From positions 186,001 through 250,000 of the forward strand of contig NZ_JACAWU010000001.1 in assembly GCF_013391635.1 (NCBI RefSeq): a stretch of DNA of 64,000 nucleotides, read 5' to 3'. The translations under genes and the position numbers were made by a program. The stretch comes from Natronomonas gomsonensis (lineage in GTDB: Archaea > Halobacteriota > Halobacteria > Halobacteriales > Haloarculaceae). The notes beneath the pieces were generated by a model, which saw nothing but the letters and a program-made list of their open reading frames with translations, did not search any database and was not told where the DNA came from. Shown here piece by piece: positions 1 to 8,583 of this stretch. The first letter of the stretch is position 1, and each line of letters opens with the position of its first letter.

Positions 1-590
1 AACACGCCGTCGGGAATCCCGGCGTCGACCATCAGCTCCGCGATGGCGTGGGCACACTTCGGCGTCTGTTCGGCGGGTTTCCAGACGACCGTGTTGCCCT
101 CGACCAACGCGACCGCCATGTGCCAAAACGGGATGGCGATGGGGAAGTTCCACGGCGTGATACAGCCGACGACGCCGCGGGGACTCCGGCGCATGTAGGC
201 GTCTTTCGCCGCGATTTCGGAGGGCACCACGTCGCCGTGAGGGTGGCGTCCGTTGCCTGCCGCCCACTCGACCATGTGGGCCGCCTCGACGATGTCCGCC
301 CGACCCTCGCTTATTTCCTTGCCACACTCACGGGTGACGAGTTCGCCGAGTTCGTCCGTCCGCGCCTTCAGTTCCTCGTAGACGTCCCAGAGGTACTCCG
401 CGCGGTTGGGGTAGGAGAGTTCGCGCCACTCCTCGAAGGCGTCGGCGGCGGCGTCGACGGCCGTCGCGACATCCTCCTCGGTCCCCCGAGGGAACGCACC
501 GAGTGACTCTCCAGTCGCCGGGTTTTCGCTTACGAACGTCTCTTCTCCCTCGACCCACTCGCCGTCGATGTAGTGTGCGTGTGACTCCAT
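1..590 (-). CDS. Aldehyde dehydrogenase, N-terminal part (probable pyrroline-5-carboxylate dehydrogenase)
   Basis: This would oxidise an aldehyde to the acid with NAD(P)+. Only the first 196 residues are in the window; the catalytic Cys/Glu half lies beyond base 1. The family signature is clear: TPWNFP at about residues 145-150 (oxyanion Asn) and WKPAEQTP at about 170-177, where the Lys binds the cofactor. There is no signal peptide, so it is cytoplasmic. The ATG at 590 has a TATA-like GTATTCT about 30 nt upstream and a palindromic site just beyond it. A proline dehydrogenase gene 900 bp away makes P5C dehydrogenase the likeliest specificity, but that is inference; another semialdehyde is possible. 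Confidence 0.85.
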   Translation of the reverse strand, partial: MESHAHYIDGEWVEGEETFVSENPATGESLGAFPRGTEEDVATAVDAAADAFEEWRELSYPNRAEYLWDVYEELKARTDELGELVTRECGKEISEGRADIVEAAHMVEWAAGNGRHPHGDVVPSEIAAKDAYMRRSPRGVVGCITPWNFPIAIPFWHMAVALVEGNTVVWKPAEQTPKCAHAIAELMVDAGIPDGV

Positions 591-626
591 ACACCAACGT
601 CCGTACGGACGGCAGAATACCCCACC

Positions 627-640
627 CCGACCATGGTCAG
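627..640. promoter_or_regulatory. Palindromic operator candidate, copy 1
   Basis: CCGACCATGGTCAG is 13/14 identical to the perfect palindrome at 686-699. It lies immediately upstream of the TATA-like sequence of the aldehyde dehydrogenase gene, 37-50 nt before its ATG, which is the usual place for an archaeal activator site. Confidence 0.55.
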
Positions 641-685
641 CCCTGCCGAAACCGACCGCATCGGTGCCGCGAGCGGCCACCGCTT

Positions 686-699
686 CCGACCATGGTCGG
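686..699. promoter_or_regulatory. Palindromic operator candidate, copy 2
   Basis: CCGACCATGGTCGG is a perfect 14-bp palindrome, 50-63 nt before the ATG of the HTH-10 gene and upstream of its TATA-like CTTATTC. The intergenic region therefore holds two sites, one suited to each divergent promoter. Confidence 0.6.
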
Positions 700-748
700 G
701 TGACCTTCGACGGAAGACAGCGTCTTATTCTCTGCGTACGAACTGAGC

Positions 749-1480
749 ATGATGGGCCAGGCACAGCCGGGGACCGGCACGCGACTCACGCTGGATCTGT
801 GGCATCCGAACTGCTGGGCGATAGAGGCGACCGAGAAGACATCGGGCGGCGTCTTGGCACACGCGATATACAACACGCCGAAGGCCAACGTCGCAACCGA
901 CTCCGTCAACGGGCTGTTCACCGCCTTCGCGGACAGTACCGAGGAACTGGAAGAACTGCTCGCCGCCATCGAGGACTCCCCACACAGCGGCGAACTGCTG
1001 GAGTTACAGGAGCGGTTCGGGTCGGGCCACGCCGCCCCCGGCAATGTCGTCCGGGAGTTCTTCCTCGAGTACGACCCGAGCGACATGGTGTGTCCCGTGT
1101 TGCTCCAACACGGCTTCGTCCACAGCGAACCCGTCCGCATCGAGGACGGCCGGGAGTACTGGCAGGTGAGTTTCGCCAACGAACGCGCCGACATCGAATC
1201 GGCTCTGGATGGCGTCCGCACCGATGCCGGCGCGGAGGTCACCGTCGAGCGAATCACCTCCGGCGATGCCCGACGCCCGGAGCGACAGCGCCGACTCGAT
1301 GCCCTGACGCCGACCCAACGCGACGTGTTCGAACTCGCACGCGAGCGGGGCTACTACGAGTGGCCCCGCGGCGTCTCGACGCGCGACCTCGCGGCGGAAC
1401 TCGACGTTTCGAAGACGACGCTACTCGAACACCTCCGGAAGGCGGAGGCGAAACTACTCGACCCCCAGGCCCACGAGTAG
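749..1480 (+). CDS. HTH-10 (bacterioopsin-activator-like) transcriptional regulator
   Basis: This 243-residue regulator has an N-terminal alpha/beta sensing region (about 1-180) and a C-terminal HTH-10 domain (about 185-240). The HTH starts LTPTQRDVFELARERGYY and includes the recognition segment DVSKTTLLEHLRKAEAKLL, typical of haloarchaeal Bat-like proteins. It is divergent from the aldehyde dehydrogenase gene and convergent with proline dehydrogenase, so it is the obvious local regulator. Palindromes at 627 and 686 are its likely targets. The second codon is also ATG, so the start could be 752. Its ligand is unknown; proline or P5C is a guess from context. Confidence 0.85.
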   Translation: MMGQAQPGTGTRLTLDLWHPNCWAIEATEKTSGGVLAHAIYNTPKANVATDSVNGLFTAFADSTEELEELLAAIEDSPHSGELLELQERFGSGHAAPGNVVREFFLEYDPSDMVCPVLLQHGFVHSEPVRIEDGREYWQVSFANERADIESALDGVRTDAGAEVTVERITSGDARRPERQRRLDALTPTQRDVFELARERGYYEWPRGVSTRDLAAELDVSKTTLLEHLRKAEAKLLDPQAHE

Positions 1481-1484
1481 CCGC

Positions 1485-2321
1485 TCACCGGCCGACGATG
1501 GCCCGCAGCGCGAACAGCGCGTTCGACTTCCGCTCCCGAATCCGTCGGTAGAAATACGAGAACCACTTGTTACCGTAGGGGACGTACTGATACACCGGCA
1601 CGTCGCCGGCGAGGTCACGCTGGGCCGACTCCCGGACGCCCATCAGCATCTGCACCTCGTAGGGGGTGCCGTATTCGTCGTGCATCTCGGCGGCGTACTC
1701 GAGCATCGCGGGGTCGTGGCTGCCGACCGCGACCCCGTCGTCGAACTCCCGGAAGGCGAACTCGATACAGTCCCGGTAGGCGGCATCGACCGCCTCGCCG
1801 CCCTTGTGGGCGATCTCCTTCGGTTCGTCGTAGGCGCCCTTCACCAGTCGCACCTTTCCGGGGAGTTCGGCCAGCCGCTGGAGGTCCTCCCGAGTCCGCT
1901 TGAGGTTGGCCTGCACGCAGACGCCCACGTCGCCGTCTGTCTCGCGGGCGTGGTGTTCGAAGGCGTCGAGAGTCACGTCGGTCGTCGTGTGGTCCTCCAT
2001 GTCTATCCAGACGAAACAGTCCCGCTGTTGGCCGGCGTCGACGATAGTCGCGAGGTTCTCACGGAAGGCCTCTTCGCCCACGTCGAGGCCGATTTGGGAC
2101 GGTTTCACCGAGACGCAGGCGTCGACGCCCGCCTCGTCGATGTCGTGAATCAAATCGACGTAGGCCCGCGTGTCGGCATCGGCATCCGCCCGCGTCTCGT
2201 AGTGTTCGCCGAGGAGATTGAGGATGCCGGCGACGCCGTCGGCGTTGCAGTCCCGGATGTGGTCGATGGCCGTCGCGGCGTCCTCGCCGGCGACGAAGTT
2301 GCTCGCGATGGGGGGTAGCAT
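1485..2321 (-). CDS. Proline dehydrogenase
   Basis: FAD-dependent oxidation of proline to pyrroline-5-carboxylate. The 278-residue protein resembles monofunctional bacterial ProDH in length. Family motifs include VRLVKGAYDEP in the mid-barrel, YEVQMLMGVR, and the C-terminal VPYGNKWFSYFYRRIRER, whose Arg pair binds the proline carboxylate. I chose the ATG at 2321 (MLPPIASNF) because it begins the conserved fold; the frame stays open to a GTG at 2357, which would run into the upstream regulatory half-site. It converges with the HTH-10 gene, leaving 4 bp between stops. With the aldehyde dehydrogenase it would complete proline to glutamate. Confidence 0.85.
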   Translation of the reverse strand: MLPPIASNFVAGEDAATAIDHIRDCNADGVAGILNLLGEHYETRADADADTRAYVDLIHDIDEAGVDACVSVKPSQIGLDVGEEAFRENLATIVDAGQQRDCFVWIDMEDHTTTDVTLDAFEHHARETDGDVGVCVQANLKRTREDLQRLAELPGKVRLVKGAYDEPKEIAHKGGEAVDAAYRDCIEFAFREFDDGVAVGSHDPAMLEYAAEMHDEYGTPYEVQMLMGVRESAQRDLAGDVPVYQYVPYGNKWFSYFYRRIRERKSNALFALRAIVGR

Positions 2322-2357
2322 ACTCGAGGGTAGTGTCGTTTCGGGGTCAACCCCCAC

Positions 2358-2378
2358 CCTACCATACGATTCGGTCGG
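2358..2378. promoter_or_regulatory. Split version of the CCGACCATGGTCGG site
   Basis: CCTACCAT and GGTCGG, which together make the site found upstream of livK, occur here separated by 7 extra bases, 37-57 nt before the proline dehydrogenase ATG. It may be a degenerate or altered-spacing operator. Confidence 0.3.
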
Positions 2379-2415
2379 ATTTGTGAGAAAATAAGCCGCC
2401 TCCTCGGCCGTCGCC

Positions 2416-3126
2416 TCAGCCGCCGAGGTACAGTTTCGACACCTCCTCGTTGTCGAGGAGGCCGTCGGCGGTGCCCTCGTAGGCGACGGTCCCCTGGTCG
2501 AGGACGTAGCCGCGGTCGGAGATGTTCAGCCCCTTCGTCGCGTTCTGCTCGACCATCAGGATGGCCGTGTCCAGTTCGTTGACGGCGACGACGTCCTCGA
2601 ACACCTCGTCGGCGGTGTTCGGTGCGAGACCGGCCGACGGCTCGTCGATGAGCAACACGTCGGGTTCCATCACGAGCGCGCGGGCGAAGGCCAACACCTG
2701 CCGTTGGCCGCCCGACAGCGTCCGTGCCTTCGCGCCTCGTTTCTCGTCGAGTATCGGGAACCGCTCGTAGAGGTTTCCGATTACTTCGTCGAGCCCCTCC
2801 GAGCGGGCGACCCCGCCCATCCGGAGGTTCTCGTCGATTGTCAGCGACCCGAAGACGTTGTCGGTCTGGGGGACGTAGCCGATGCCCTCCCGGACGATGT
2901 CCTCGGGGGCCATCCCGCCGATGTCGCGACCGTGGAAGTCGACGGTCCCCTCCCACGGTGTCAGCAGGCCGAACGCCGTCTTGAGGACGGTCGACTTACC
3001 GGCGCCGTTGGGACCGACGAGACAGACGATTTCGCCCGCGTCGAGGTGCATCGTCAGGTCGTCGAGGACCTGCACCTCGCCGTAGCCGCTGTCGACGCCC
3101 GACAGCGACAGCACGTGGTCGCTCAC
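2416..3126 (-). CDS. livF: Branched-chain amino acid-type ABC transporter, ATP-binding protein LivF
   Basis: This is one of two ATPase subunits of a Liv (HAAT-family) importer. The 236-residue protein shows Walker A GPNGAGKST at 38-46, signature LSGGQRQ at 137-143 and Walker B VLLIDEPSAGL at about 157-167. The short C-terminus without the extra LivG segment marks it as LivF. It starts at a GTG whose last bases are the upstream gene's TGA (4-nt overlap), so translation is coupled. It is the last gene of the livKHMGF operon. The substrate is a hydrophobic amino acid, or possibly proline judging by the neighbours. Confidence 0.9.
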   Translation of the reverse strand: MSDHVLSLSGVDSGYGEVQVLDDLTMHLDAGEIVCLVGPNGAGKSTVLKTAFGLLTPWEGTVDFHGRDIGGMAPEDIVREGIGYVPQTDNVFGSLTIDENLRMGGVARSEGLDEVIGNLYERFPILDEKRGAKARTLSGGQRQVLAFARALVMEPDVLLIDEPSAGLAPNTADEVFEDVVAVNELDTAILMVEQNATKGLNISDRGYVLDQGTVAYEGTADGLLDNEEVSKLYLGG

Positions 3127-3935
3127 GCGCCACCTCCGAGGTACGCCTCGATGACGCGTGGGTCGCTCTGGACCCGCTGGGGTGGCCCCTCCATCAGGAC
3201 GCTGCCCTGGTCGAGGACGATGACCGGGTCCGCGAGATTCATCACGAACTCCATGTCGTGTTCGATGAGCAGGAACGTCGTCCCCTGCTCGTTGAGTCGG
3301 CGAATCTGCTCGGCGAGGTCCTTCCGGAGCGTCGGATTGACGCCCGCGACGGGTTCGTCGAGCAGCAGCACTTCCGGTTCAGCCAGCATCGCCCGCGCCA
3401 ACTCGACCAACTTCATCTGGCCGCCGGAGATGTCCGTCGCCGGCTGGGTCGCCAGATGGTCGAGTTCGAACTCCTCGAGGATGCGCTGGGCGTCGGCGAG
3501 GCTCTTCGATTCGTGCTCGCCGACCTCGCCTGGGGAGGTGAACAGTTTGATGAACGACTCGCCGGGTTGGTTCCGCGGCCCGACGAGCATCGCCTCCCGG
3601 ACCGTCATCCCCTCCAGTTTCCGCGGCGTCTGGAACGTCCGGATGAGACCGTGGTCGGCGACCTGATACGGTTCGGCGCCGGTCACGTCGACGCCGTTGA
3701 CCTCGACGGTGCCGCCGTCGGGTTCGTAAAACCCCGAAATGAGGTTGAAGATGGTCGACTTGCCGGCGCCGTTGGGACCGATGAGCCCCGTAATCGTGCC
3801 GCGTTCGACCTCGAAGGTCGCGTGGTCGGTGGCGACGAGACCGCCGAAGCGTTTCTGGAGGTCGTCGACGCGCAACACGACGTTGTCGGCCGATGTCTCG
3901 GAATCGTCGTCGAATTCGAACTCGCTTTCACTCAT
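3123..3935 (-). CDS. livG: Branched-chain amino acid-type ABC transporter, ATP-binding protein LivG
   Basis: The 270-residue partner ATPase of LivF. Walker A GPNGAGKST is at about 53-61, the signature ISGGQMKL at about 170-177, and Walker B VLLLDEPVAG at about 190-199, followed by the LivG-type GVNP. An acidic 20-residue N-terminal tail precedes the domain, as is common in halophiles. The ATG at 3935 is preferred over the GTG at 3944 because AGGTGA sits 5 nt upstream of it. It overlaps livM by 8 nt and livF by 4 nt. Confidence 0.9.
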   Translation of the reverse strand: MSESEFEFDDDSETSADNVVLRVDDLQKRFGGLVATDHATFEVERGTITGLIGPNGAGKSTIFNLISGFYEPDGGTVEVNGVDVTGAEPYQVADHGLIRTFQTPRKLEGMTVREAMLVGPRNQPGESFIKLFTSPGEVGEHESKSLADAQRILEEFELDHLATQPATDISGGQMKLVELARAMLAEPEVLLLDEPVAGVNPTLRKDLAEQIRRLNEQGTTFLLIEHDMEFVMNLADPVIVLDQGSVLMEGPPQRVQSDPRVIEAYLGGGA

Positions 3936-5184
3936 CGGTATCACCTGCTTTCGATTCGCGGACGCCGGATTTCGGCGTCTTCGGGGTCGAATCGTCGACG
4001 GAACTCGGCCATATCAACTCCCGCTGTGGCGGCAACACGCCCTGCGGTCGGAACCGCATGACGAGGATGATGATGACGCCGATGAGCAGCAGGCGCATCG
4101 GTGCGGGGTCGATGGGAAGTTCGGCGAACCGGACCGGCGAGATGCCGACCGGGACCTGAATTTCGTTGAGGAATCGAGTCCCCTCCCGGATGGTGACGAC
4201 GAGGACGCCGCCGAACACCGCTCCACGGTTGGAGCCGCTGCCGCCGAGAATGACCGCGACCCAGACGTAGAACGTCGTGATGGGGTCGAGGTCGCCGGGG
4301 CTGACGAAGAGGTTCAGATGCGCGTAGAAGACGCCCGCGAGCGCCATGATGAGGCTCCCGAGGACGAACGACTGCATCTTGAACGAGTAGGTGTTCTTCC
4401 CGAGCGCTCGCGCGAGGTCCTCGTCGGAGCGGATGGTCCGCAGGACGCGACCCCACGGCGAGCGGTGGGCGCGTTTGAGAACGAAGTAGCTGACGCCGAC
4501 GAAGACCAGCACCAGCGCGACGTTCAACAGCGCGCTCCAGAATGAGGTGCCGAGTCGAATCGGCGACCCCGGAATCACGACGATTTCCAGTCCCGGCATC
4601 ACCTGCGGGAACGTCGATAACACCGGCCAGCCCTCGAAGAAACTCGGAATGCCGCGGACGCCCGCGCTGCCGTTGGTCCACTCCCGCTGGTTGAGGACGA
4701 CGAGGCGGACGACCTCCGCGAGGCCGAGCGAGGCGATGGCGAGGTAGTCCGCTCGGAGTCGAAGCGTGGGAATGCCGATAATGACTGCGAGTACCGCCGC
4801 CGCGACGAGGGCGACGACGAGGCCGTATATCGGGTTGAACCCGCCGGCCAGCGGCGAGGTGCTGCCGCTCATCAGCGCCGCGCCGTAGGCGCCGATGCCG
4901 AAGAACGCGGCGACGCTGAAGTTGATGAGGCCGGTAAAGCCCCACTGTGCGTTCAGGCCGAAGGACAACAGCGCGTACATCCCCGCTAGACCGACGATGT
5001 AGAGGAAGTACGCGGGACCGAGGCCGCCGGTCACGAGGCCGACGACGAGCAGCGCGCCGAACAGCGCGATGAAGGCGACGACGCCCTTCTCGGCGACGGT
5101 GAGCGACGCCCAGTAGCCGGGGTCGTCTTCCGCATCGGCGTCGGCCGCCGGGGGTTCCTCCCCGTCGGTGGATGCGTCGGCCAT
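3928..5184 (-). CDS. livM: Branched-chain amino acid-type ABC transporter permease LivM
   Basis: A 418-residue polytopic permease, longer than LivH because of an acidic 30-residue N-terminal tail. The family core is evident in YALLSFGLNAQWGFTGLINF, the cytoplasmic coupling loop RSPWGRVLRTIRSDEDLARA with its EAA-like alanines, and AVILGGSGSNRGAVFGG. About eight to ten membrane segments are visible. The ATG directly follows the livH stop codon with no gap. The C-terminus after RFRPQGVLPPQRE is a short polar tail. With LivH it forms the membrane pore of the importer. Confidence 0.9.
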   Translation of the reverse strand: MADASTDGEEPPAADADAEDDPGYWASLTVAEKGVVAFIALFGALLVVGLVTGGLGPAYFLYIVGLAGMYALLSFGLNAQWGFTGLINFSVAAFFGIGAYGAALMSGSTSPLAGGFNPIYGLVVALVAAAVLAVIIGIPTLRLRADYLAIASLGLAEVVRLVVLNQREWTNGSAGVRGIPSFFEGWPVLSTFPQVMPGLEIVVIPGSPIRLGTSFWSALLNVALVLVFVGVSYFVLKRAHRSPWGRVLRTIRSDEDLARALGKNTYSFKMQSFVLGSLIMALAGVFYAHLNLFVSPGDLDPITTFYVWVAVILGGSGSNRGAVFGGVLVVTIREGTRFLNEIQVPVGISPVRFAELPIDPAPMRLLLIGVIIILVMRFRPQGVLPPQRELIWPSSVDDSTPKTPKSGVRESKAGDTDE

Positions 5185-6147
5185 TCAGACCGCCTCCCCG
5201 GCGATGCCGTTCGGTCGAACGAGCAACACCGCGACCATAATGACGAACGCGATGGCGTTCGCGTACTCGATGCCGATTGTGATGCCGACGGAGTCGGGGA
5301 CGTACGGGAGGTACGCTCCGAAGTCGGTGAGCAGCCGGATATCGGAGAGAATCGGCGTCAACTGGTTTATCATCCCGATGAGGAAGCCGCCGAGCATCGC
5401 GCCGTACACCGACCCGATGCCACCGAGGATGACGGCCGCGAAAATCAACAGCAGGAGGTTGAATCCCATCCGCGGCGCCAGTTGGTTGAACAGCCCCAAG
5501 AACACGCCGCCGGCACCGGCGAGTCCGGCGCCGATGACCCACGCCAGCAGTTTGATGCGGTTCGTCCGGATGCCACTGACGCGTGCGAGGTCGGGGTTGT
5601 CGGCCATCGCGCGCATCTTCCGACCGAGGTCGGTGTGCTGCAACAGGACGTGGAGCCCCGTGACGAGTACGACCGCCGAGATGACGATGGCCACGTCGTG
5701 GACGGTCACCCGGATGCCGTAGGGGACGAACGCCTCGATGGGTCTGACCGCCTGAATCCCGTAGCGGGTGAAGTCGGCGCCGAAGCGAATCTGCACCAGC
5801 GCGCGGTAGACGAAGGCGACGCCGATGGAGGTGATGAGCAGGCCGATAGAGCCCACGTCGAGCGGTTTGTACACGAACCGCTCGGTCACCAACGCGACGA
5901 CGACCGCCGCCGAGAGGCCGACGAGTAACGCGACGAAGAAGCCGTACGGAAGTCCGAGAACGGCCCCGCCGAGGCCGCCGACAGCGCCGAACGTCACCAG
6001 TGCGGCGTAGGCACCGACGGTCATCGTATCGCCGTGAGCGAAGTTCGCGAACCCGGCGATGCTGTATATCAGCGACAGGCCGATGCTCCCGAGGACGATG
6101 ATACTGCTGAAGACGAGTCCGTTCGCCAGATATTCCAGAAGCGGCAT
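5185..6147 (-). CDS. livH: Branched-chain amino acid-type ABC transporter permease LivH
   Basis: A 320-residue inner-membrane permease. Characteristic LivH segments are the N-terminal LANGLVFSSIIVLGSIGLSL, NFAHGDTMTVGAYAA, the coupling loop TDLGRKMRAMADNPDLARVSG and AVILGGIGSVYGAMLGG. Length and the roughly eight hydrophobic helices fit the family. It lies 6 nt downstream of livK and abuts livM, so the five genes are one transcription unit reading from about 7.45 kb down to 2.4 kb. Confidence 0.9.
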   Translation of the reverse strand: MPLLEYLANGLVFSSIIVLGSIGLSLIYSIAGFANFAHGDTMTVGAYAALVTFGAVGGLGGAVLGLPYGFFVALLVGLSAAVVVALVTERFVYKPLDVGSIGLLITSIGVAFVYRALVQIRFGADFTRYGIQAVRPIEAFVPYGIRVTVHDVAIVISAVVLVTGLHVLLQHTDLGRKMRAMADNPDLARVSGIRTNRIKLLAWVIGAGLAGAGGVFLGLFNQLAPRMGFNLLLLIFAAVILGGIGSVYGAMLGGFLIGMINQLTPILSDIRLLTDFGAYLPYVPDSVGITIGIEYANAIAFVIMVAVLLVRPNGIAGEAV

Positions 6148-6153
6148 CGGTCG

Positions 6154-7452
6154 TTAGGACTCGATGAAGCCGGTTCCGACGTAGTCGTGGTCCTCGACGG
6201 TGAGAATCTGCAGGAACCCGACGGGGTCACCGTTCTCGTCGAAGTCGATGGGGCCGCTGACGCCCTGATAGTCGACGTCGGATGGGCCGCCACCGTCGGC
6301 GAGAATCTGGCTTGCTGCCTCGAAGGTAGTCACCTGCTCGCCCTCGGGGCGCGTTACGTCGCGGACCGTCTCCTGGAGCGCCGCGCCGGTGAACTCGTCT
6401 GCGGCCTGAATCGACAGCGCCGCGGTGACGACACAGTCGTAGGCGTAGGCGGACCACGCGGTCGGCTGTTCGCCGTACTCCGACTCGAAGGCGGAGGCGA
6501 ACTCCTGGTAGTTCTCCTGTTCGACGGGCGCCGAGGGGACGACGATTTTCATGCCGTCCATGCTGCCCTCCGGCGTGTTCTCTAAGACGTTGTCGCCGGA
6601 GACGGAGTCGGCGCCGTAGAGCTGCGCCTCGTAGCCGCTGGAGAACGCCTCGTTGACCATCGTCGCGAACTCCGCCTGATAGGTGACGAACAGCCACGCG
6701 TCGGCCCCGGAGCCGTCCATCTCGGAGACGACGCTCGAATACGACTGCTGTTCTTGGTCGTGGGGCGTGTTGTAGACGACTTCCCCGTCGTAGGCCTCGA
6801 CGAAGGCGTCGGTGAGGCTCTGACCGTAGTCGTTGTTGACGTAGGTAATCGCCACCTCGTCGTAGCCGTCCTCTTCGATGATGTCCGCCAGCGCCACCGA
6901 CTGGGTGCGGCCGGTCGGCGACATCCGAAGCAGACCGGGGAACTCCGTGAGGTTCAGCCCCGTGGAGTTCTGGCTCAACTGCACCACGTCGGTGCCCTCG
7001 ATGACGCTCTCGTAGATGGCCAGCGACACCCCGGAGCCGACGGCGCCGATGAGGAACGGCACCGAGTCCTGGTTGACGAGTTTCTGGGCGGCGGAGACGC
7101 CGCCTTGACTCTGGCCTTCCGAGTCCTCGACGACGATGTCGAGTTCACGACCGTCGATACCGGCGTCGTTGACTCGTTCGAGTGCGAGGTCCTTGCCTCG
7201 TTGGTTCCGCTCGCCGAACGCCGACAGCGAGCCGGTGAGGGCGTCGACCATCCCGATAGTGTAAGGGTCGTCGCTGCCGCCGTCGCCGTTTCCATTACCG
7301 TTGCCGTCGTCGCCGTTGCCGTTGCCGTTACCGTTGCCGTTACCCTCGTCGTCGGTCGTGCTGACACAGCCGGCCAGCGACACCAACCCTGCCGCACCCG
7401 TCGCTTTCAGTACACTCCGCCGATCCATCCAGTTCGTGATATCCTCTCTCAT
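6154..7452 (-). CDS. livK: Liv-type ABC transporter substrate-binding lipoprotein LivK
   Basis: A 432-residue amino-acid-binding protein of the Leu/Ile/Val periplasmic-binding class. The N-terminus has a twin-arginine signal (MDRRSVLKATGA) and lipobox LAGC, indicating Tat export and a lipid anchor. A 25-residue Gly/Asn/Asp linker follows. The binding domain opens with YTIGMVDALTGSLSAFGERN, typical of the family. It is first in the operon, with a GTTAAC TATA-like element about 28 nt and a palindromic site 47 nt upstream of the ATG. The ligand cannot be read from sequence; branched-chain amino acids, proline or short amides are all possible. Confidence 0.9.
   Translation of the reverse strand: MREDITNWMDRRSVLKATGAAGLVSLAGCVSTTDDEGNGNGNGNGNGDDGNGNGNGDGGSDDPYTIGMVDALTGSLSAFGERNQRGKDLALERVNDAGIDGRELDIVVEDSEGQSQGGVSAAQKLVNQDSVPFLIGAVGSGVSLAIYESVIEGTDVVQLSQNSTGLNLTEFPGLLRMSPTGRTQSVALADIIEEDGYDEVAITYVNNDYGQSLTDAFVEAYDGEVVYNTPHDQEQQSYSSVVSEMDGSGADAWLFVTYQAEFATMVNEAFSSGYEAQLYGADSVSGDNVLENTPEGSMDGMKIVVPSAPVEQENYQEFASAFESEYGEQPTAWSAYAYDCVVTAALSIQAADEFTGAALQETVRDVTRPEGEQVTTFEAASQILADGGGPSDVDYQGVSGPIDFDENGDPVGFLQILTVEDHDYVGTGFIES
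7285..7346. repeat. Imperfect hexamer repeat coding a Gly/Asn linker in livK
   Basis: Tandem variants of GGCAAC and GGTAAC (minus strand) encode the GNGNGNGN linker between the lipid anchor and the binding domain of LivK. Copy-number change by hexamers would alter linker length without changing frame. Confidence 0.7.
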
Positions 7453-7498
7453 GGGCGTCTACTGGAGAGGTAACGGCACCATGGGGGTTAACCCGCTA

Positions 7499-7512
7499 CC
7501 GACCATGGTAGG
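7499..7512. promoter_or_regulatory. Palindromic operator candidate, copy 3
   Basis: CCGACCATGGTAGG matches the palindrome at 686-699 in 13 of 14 positions and lies 47-60 nt before the livK ATG, upstream of its TATA-like element. It links the transporter operon to the aldehyde dehydrogenase and HTH-10 promoters. Confidence 0.55.
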
Positions 7513-7565
7513 TCCATCGGAGAATTACCCTCCCATCGGCCGGCAGAGGCGACGAGTCCCGATAC

Positions 7566-8510
7566 TCAGCGGACGGCGTCGAGGCCATCGGATGCGACCC
7601 GAATCGCGTCCTCGGCGGCGTCGACGAAGCCGAGAAGTTGGACGAAGCCGTGAATCATGTCGTCGTACTGGGCGTGGAACACTTCGTTGCCGGCGTCCTC
7701 CAGCGCCTCGGCGTAGGCGTCGCCCTCGTCCCGAAGCGGGTCGAAACCGGCGGTGACGACCGTCGCCGGCGGCAGCCCCGAGAGGTCGTCGGCCAGAAGT
7801 GGGGCGAGGTACTCGTTTCGGGAGTGGACCGGCGACTGGACGTACTGGTCCTGGAACCACTCCATCGTCTCGCGTTCGAGGAAGTACCCCTCGGCGTTCT
7901 CCTCGCGGCTCTCGTACTCCTCGAACGGCGACCCACAGACGGGGTAGAACAGCACCTGGTGGGCGATGTCCGGCCCCACAACGTCGTCCGTCACGTCGAG
8001 TTCGGCGTCACGGGCCATCAGCGAGACGCCCGCCGAGAGGTTCGCGCCGGCGCTGTCGCCGCCGACCGCGAGCGTGCCGTCCCCGCCGAACGCCTCGGGG
8101 TTTTCGTCGACGTACTCGGTGGCGGCGTAGGCGTCCTCCAGCGCCGCGGGGAAGGGGTCTTCCGGCGCCAGCCGGTAATCGACGGAGACGACCGTCCAGC
8201 CGCTCTCCTCGGCCAGTTTCTGACAGACGTTGTCGTGGGTGTCGAGTCCGCCGACGACGAAGCCGCCGCCGTGGAAGTACGCGAGAATCGGCCGGTCGCC
8301 CTCGCCGGGCTGGTAGACGCGGGCGTCTAACTCGCCGGTCGCACCGGCGACGGTGGTGTCGTACTCGTCGTACACCTCGTAGGAGGGCGTGAAATCCGCG
8401 ACGGCGTCGAACTGTTGGCGGGCACCCTCGACGCCGACCTCTTCGAGCGCCGGCGTCTGGTTGACCATGTCGAGGATGGGCTGTAGCTGTGGATTGGGTT
8501 CGTCTGCCAT
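7566..8510 (-). CDS. Alpha/beta hydrolase, HSL-type esterase
   Basis: A 314-residue carboxylesterase-like enzyme. It has the HSL-family oxyanion motif HGGGF at 80-84, the nucleophile elbow GDSAG with Ser at about 153, and a later FDPLRDEG block and IHGFVQLLG block supplying Asp and His. An N-terminal cap region (1-60) precedes the fold. The ATG at 8510 is preferred to the upstream GTG at 8534. No signal peptide is present, so it acts in the cytoplasm. It stands alone; the natural substrate, a short-chain ester, is not predictable. Confidence 0.85.
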   Translation of the reverse strand: MADEPNPQLQPILDMVNQTPALEEVGVEGARQQFDAVADFTPSYEVYDEYDTTVAGATGELDARVYQPGEGDRPILAYFHGGGFVVGGLDTHDNVCQKLAEESGWTVVSVDYRLAPEDPFPAALEDAYAATEYVDENPEAFGGDGTLAVGGDSAGANLSAGVSLMARDAELDVTDDVVGPDIAHQVLFYPVCGSPFEEYESREENAEGYFLERETMEWFQDQYVQSPVHSRNEYLAPLLADDLSGLPPATVVTAGFDPLRDEGDAYAEALEDAGNEVFHAQYDDMIHGFVQLLGFVDAAEDAIRVASDGLDAVR

Positions 8511-8583
8511 GCCATCCTGTTTTCGCGCGGACACTTGAGCCTATGTGCCGCCGCAGATACGGCTGGAAGTCAACCCCGTCGCC

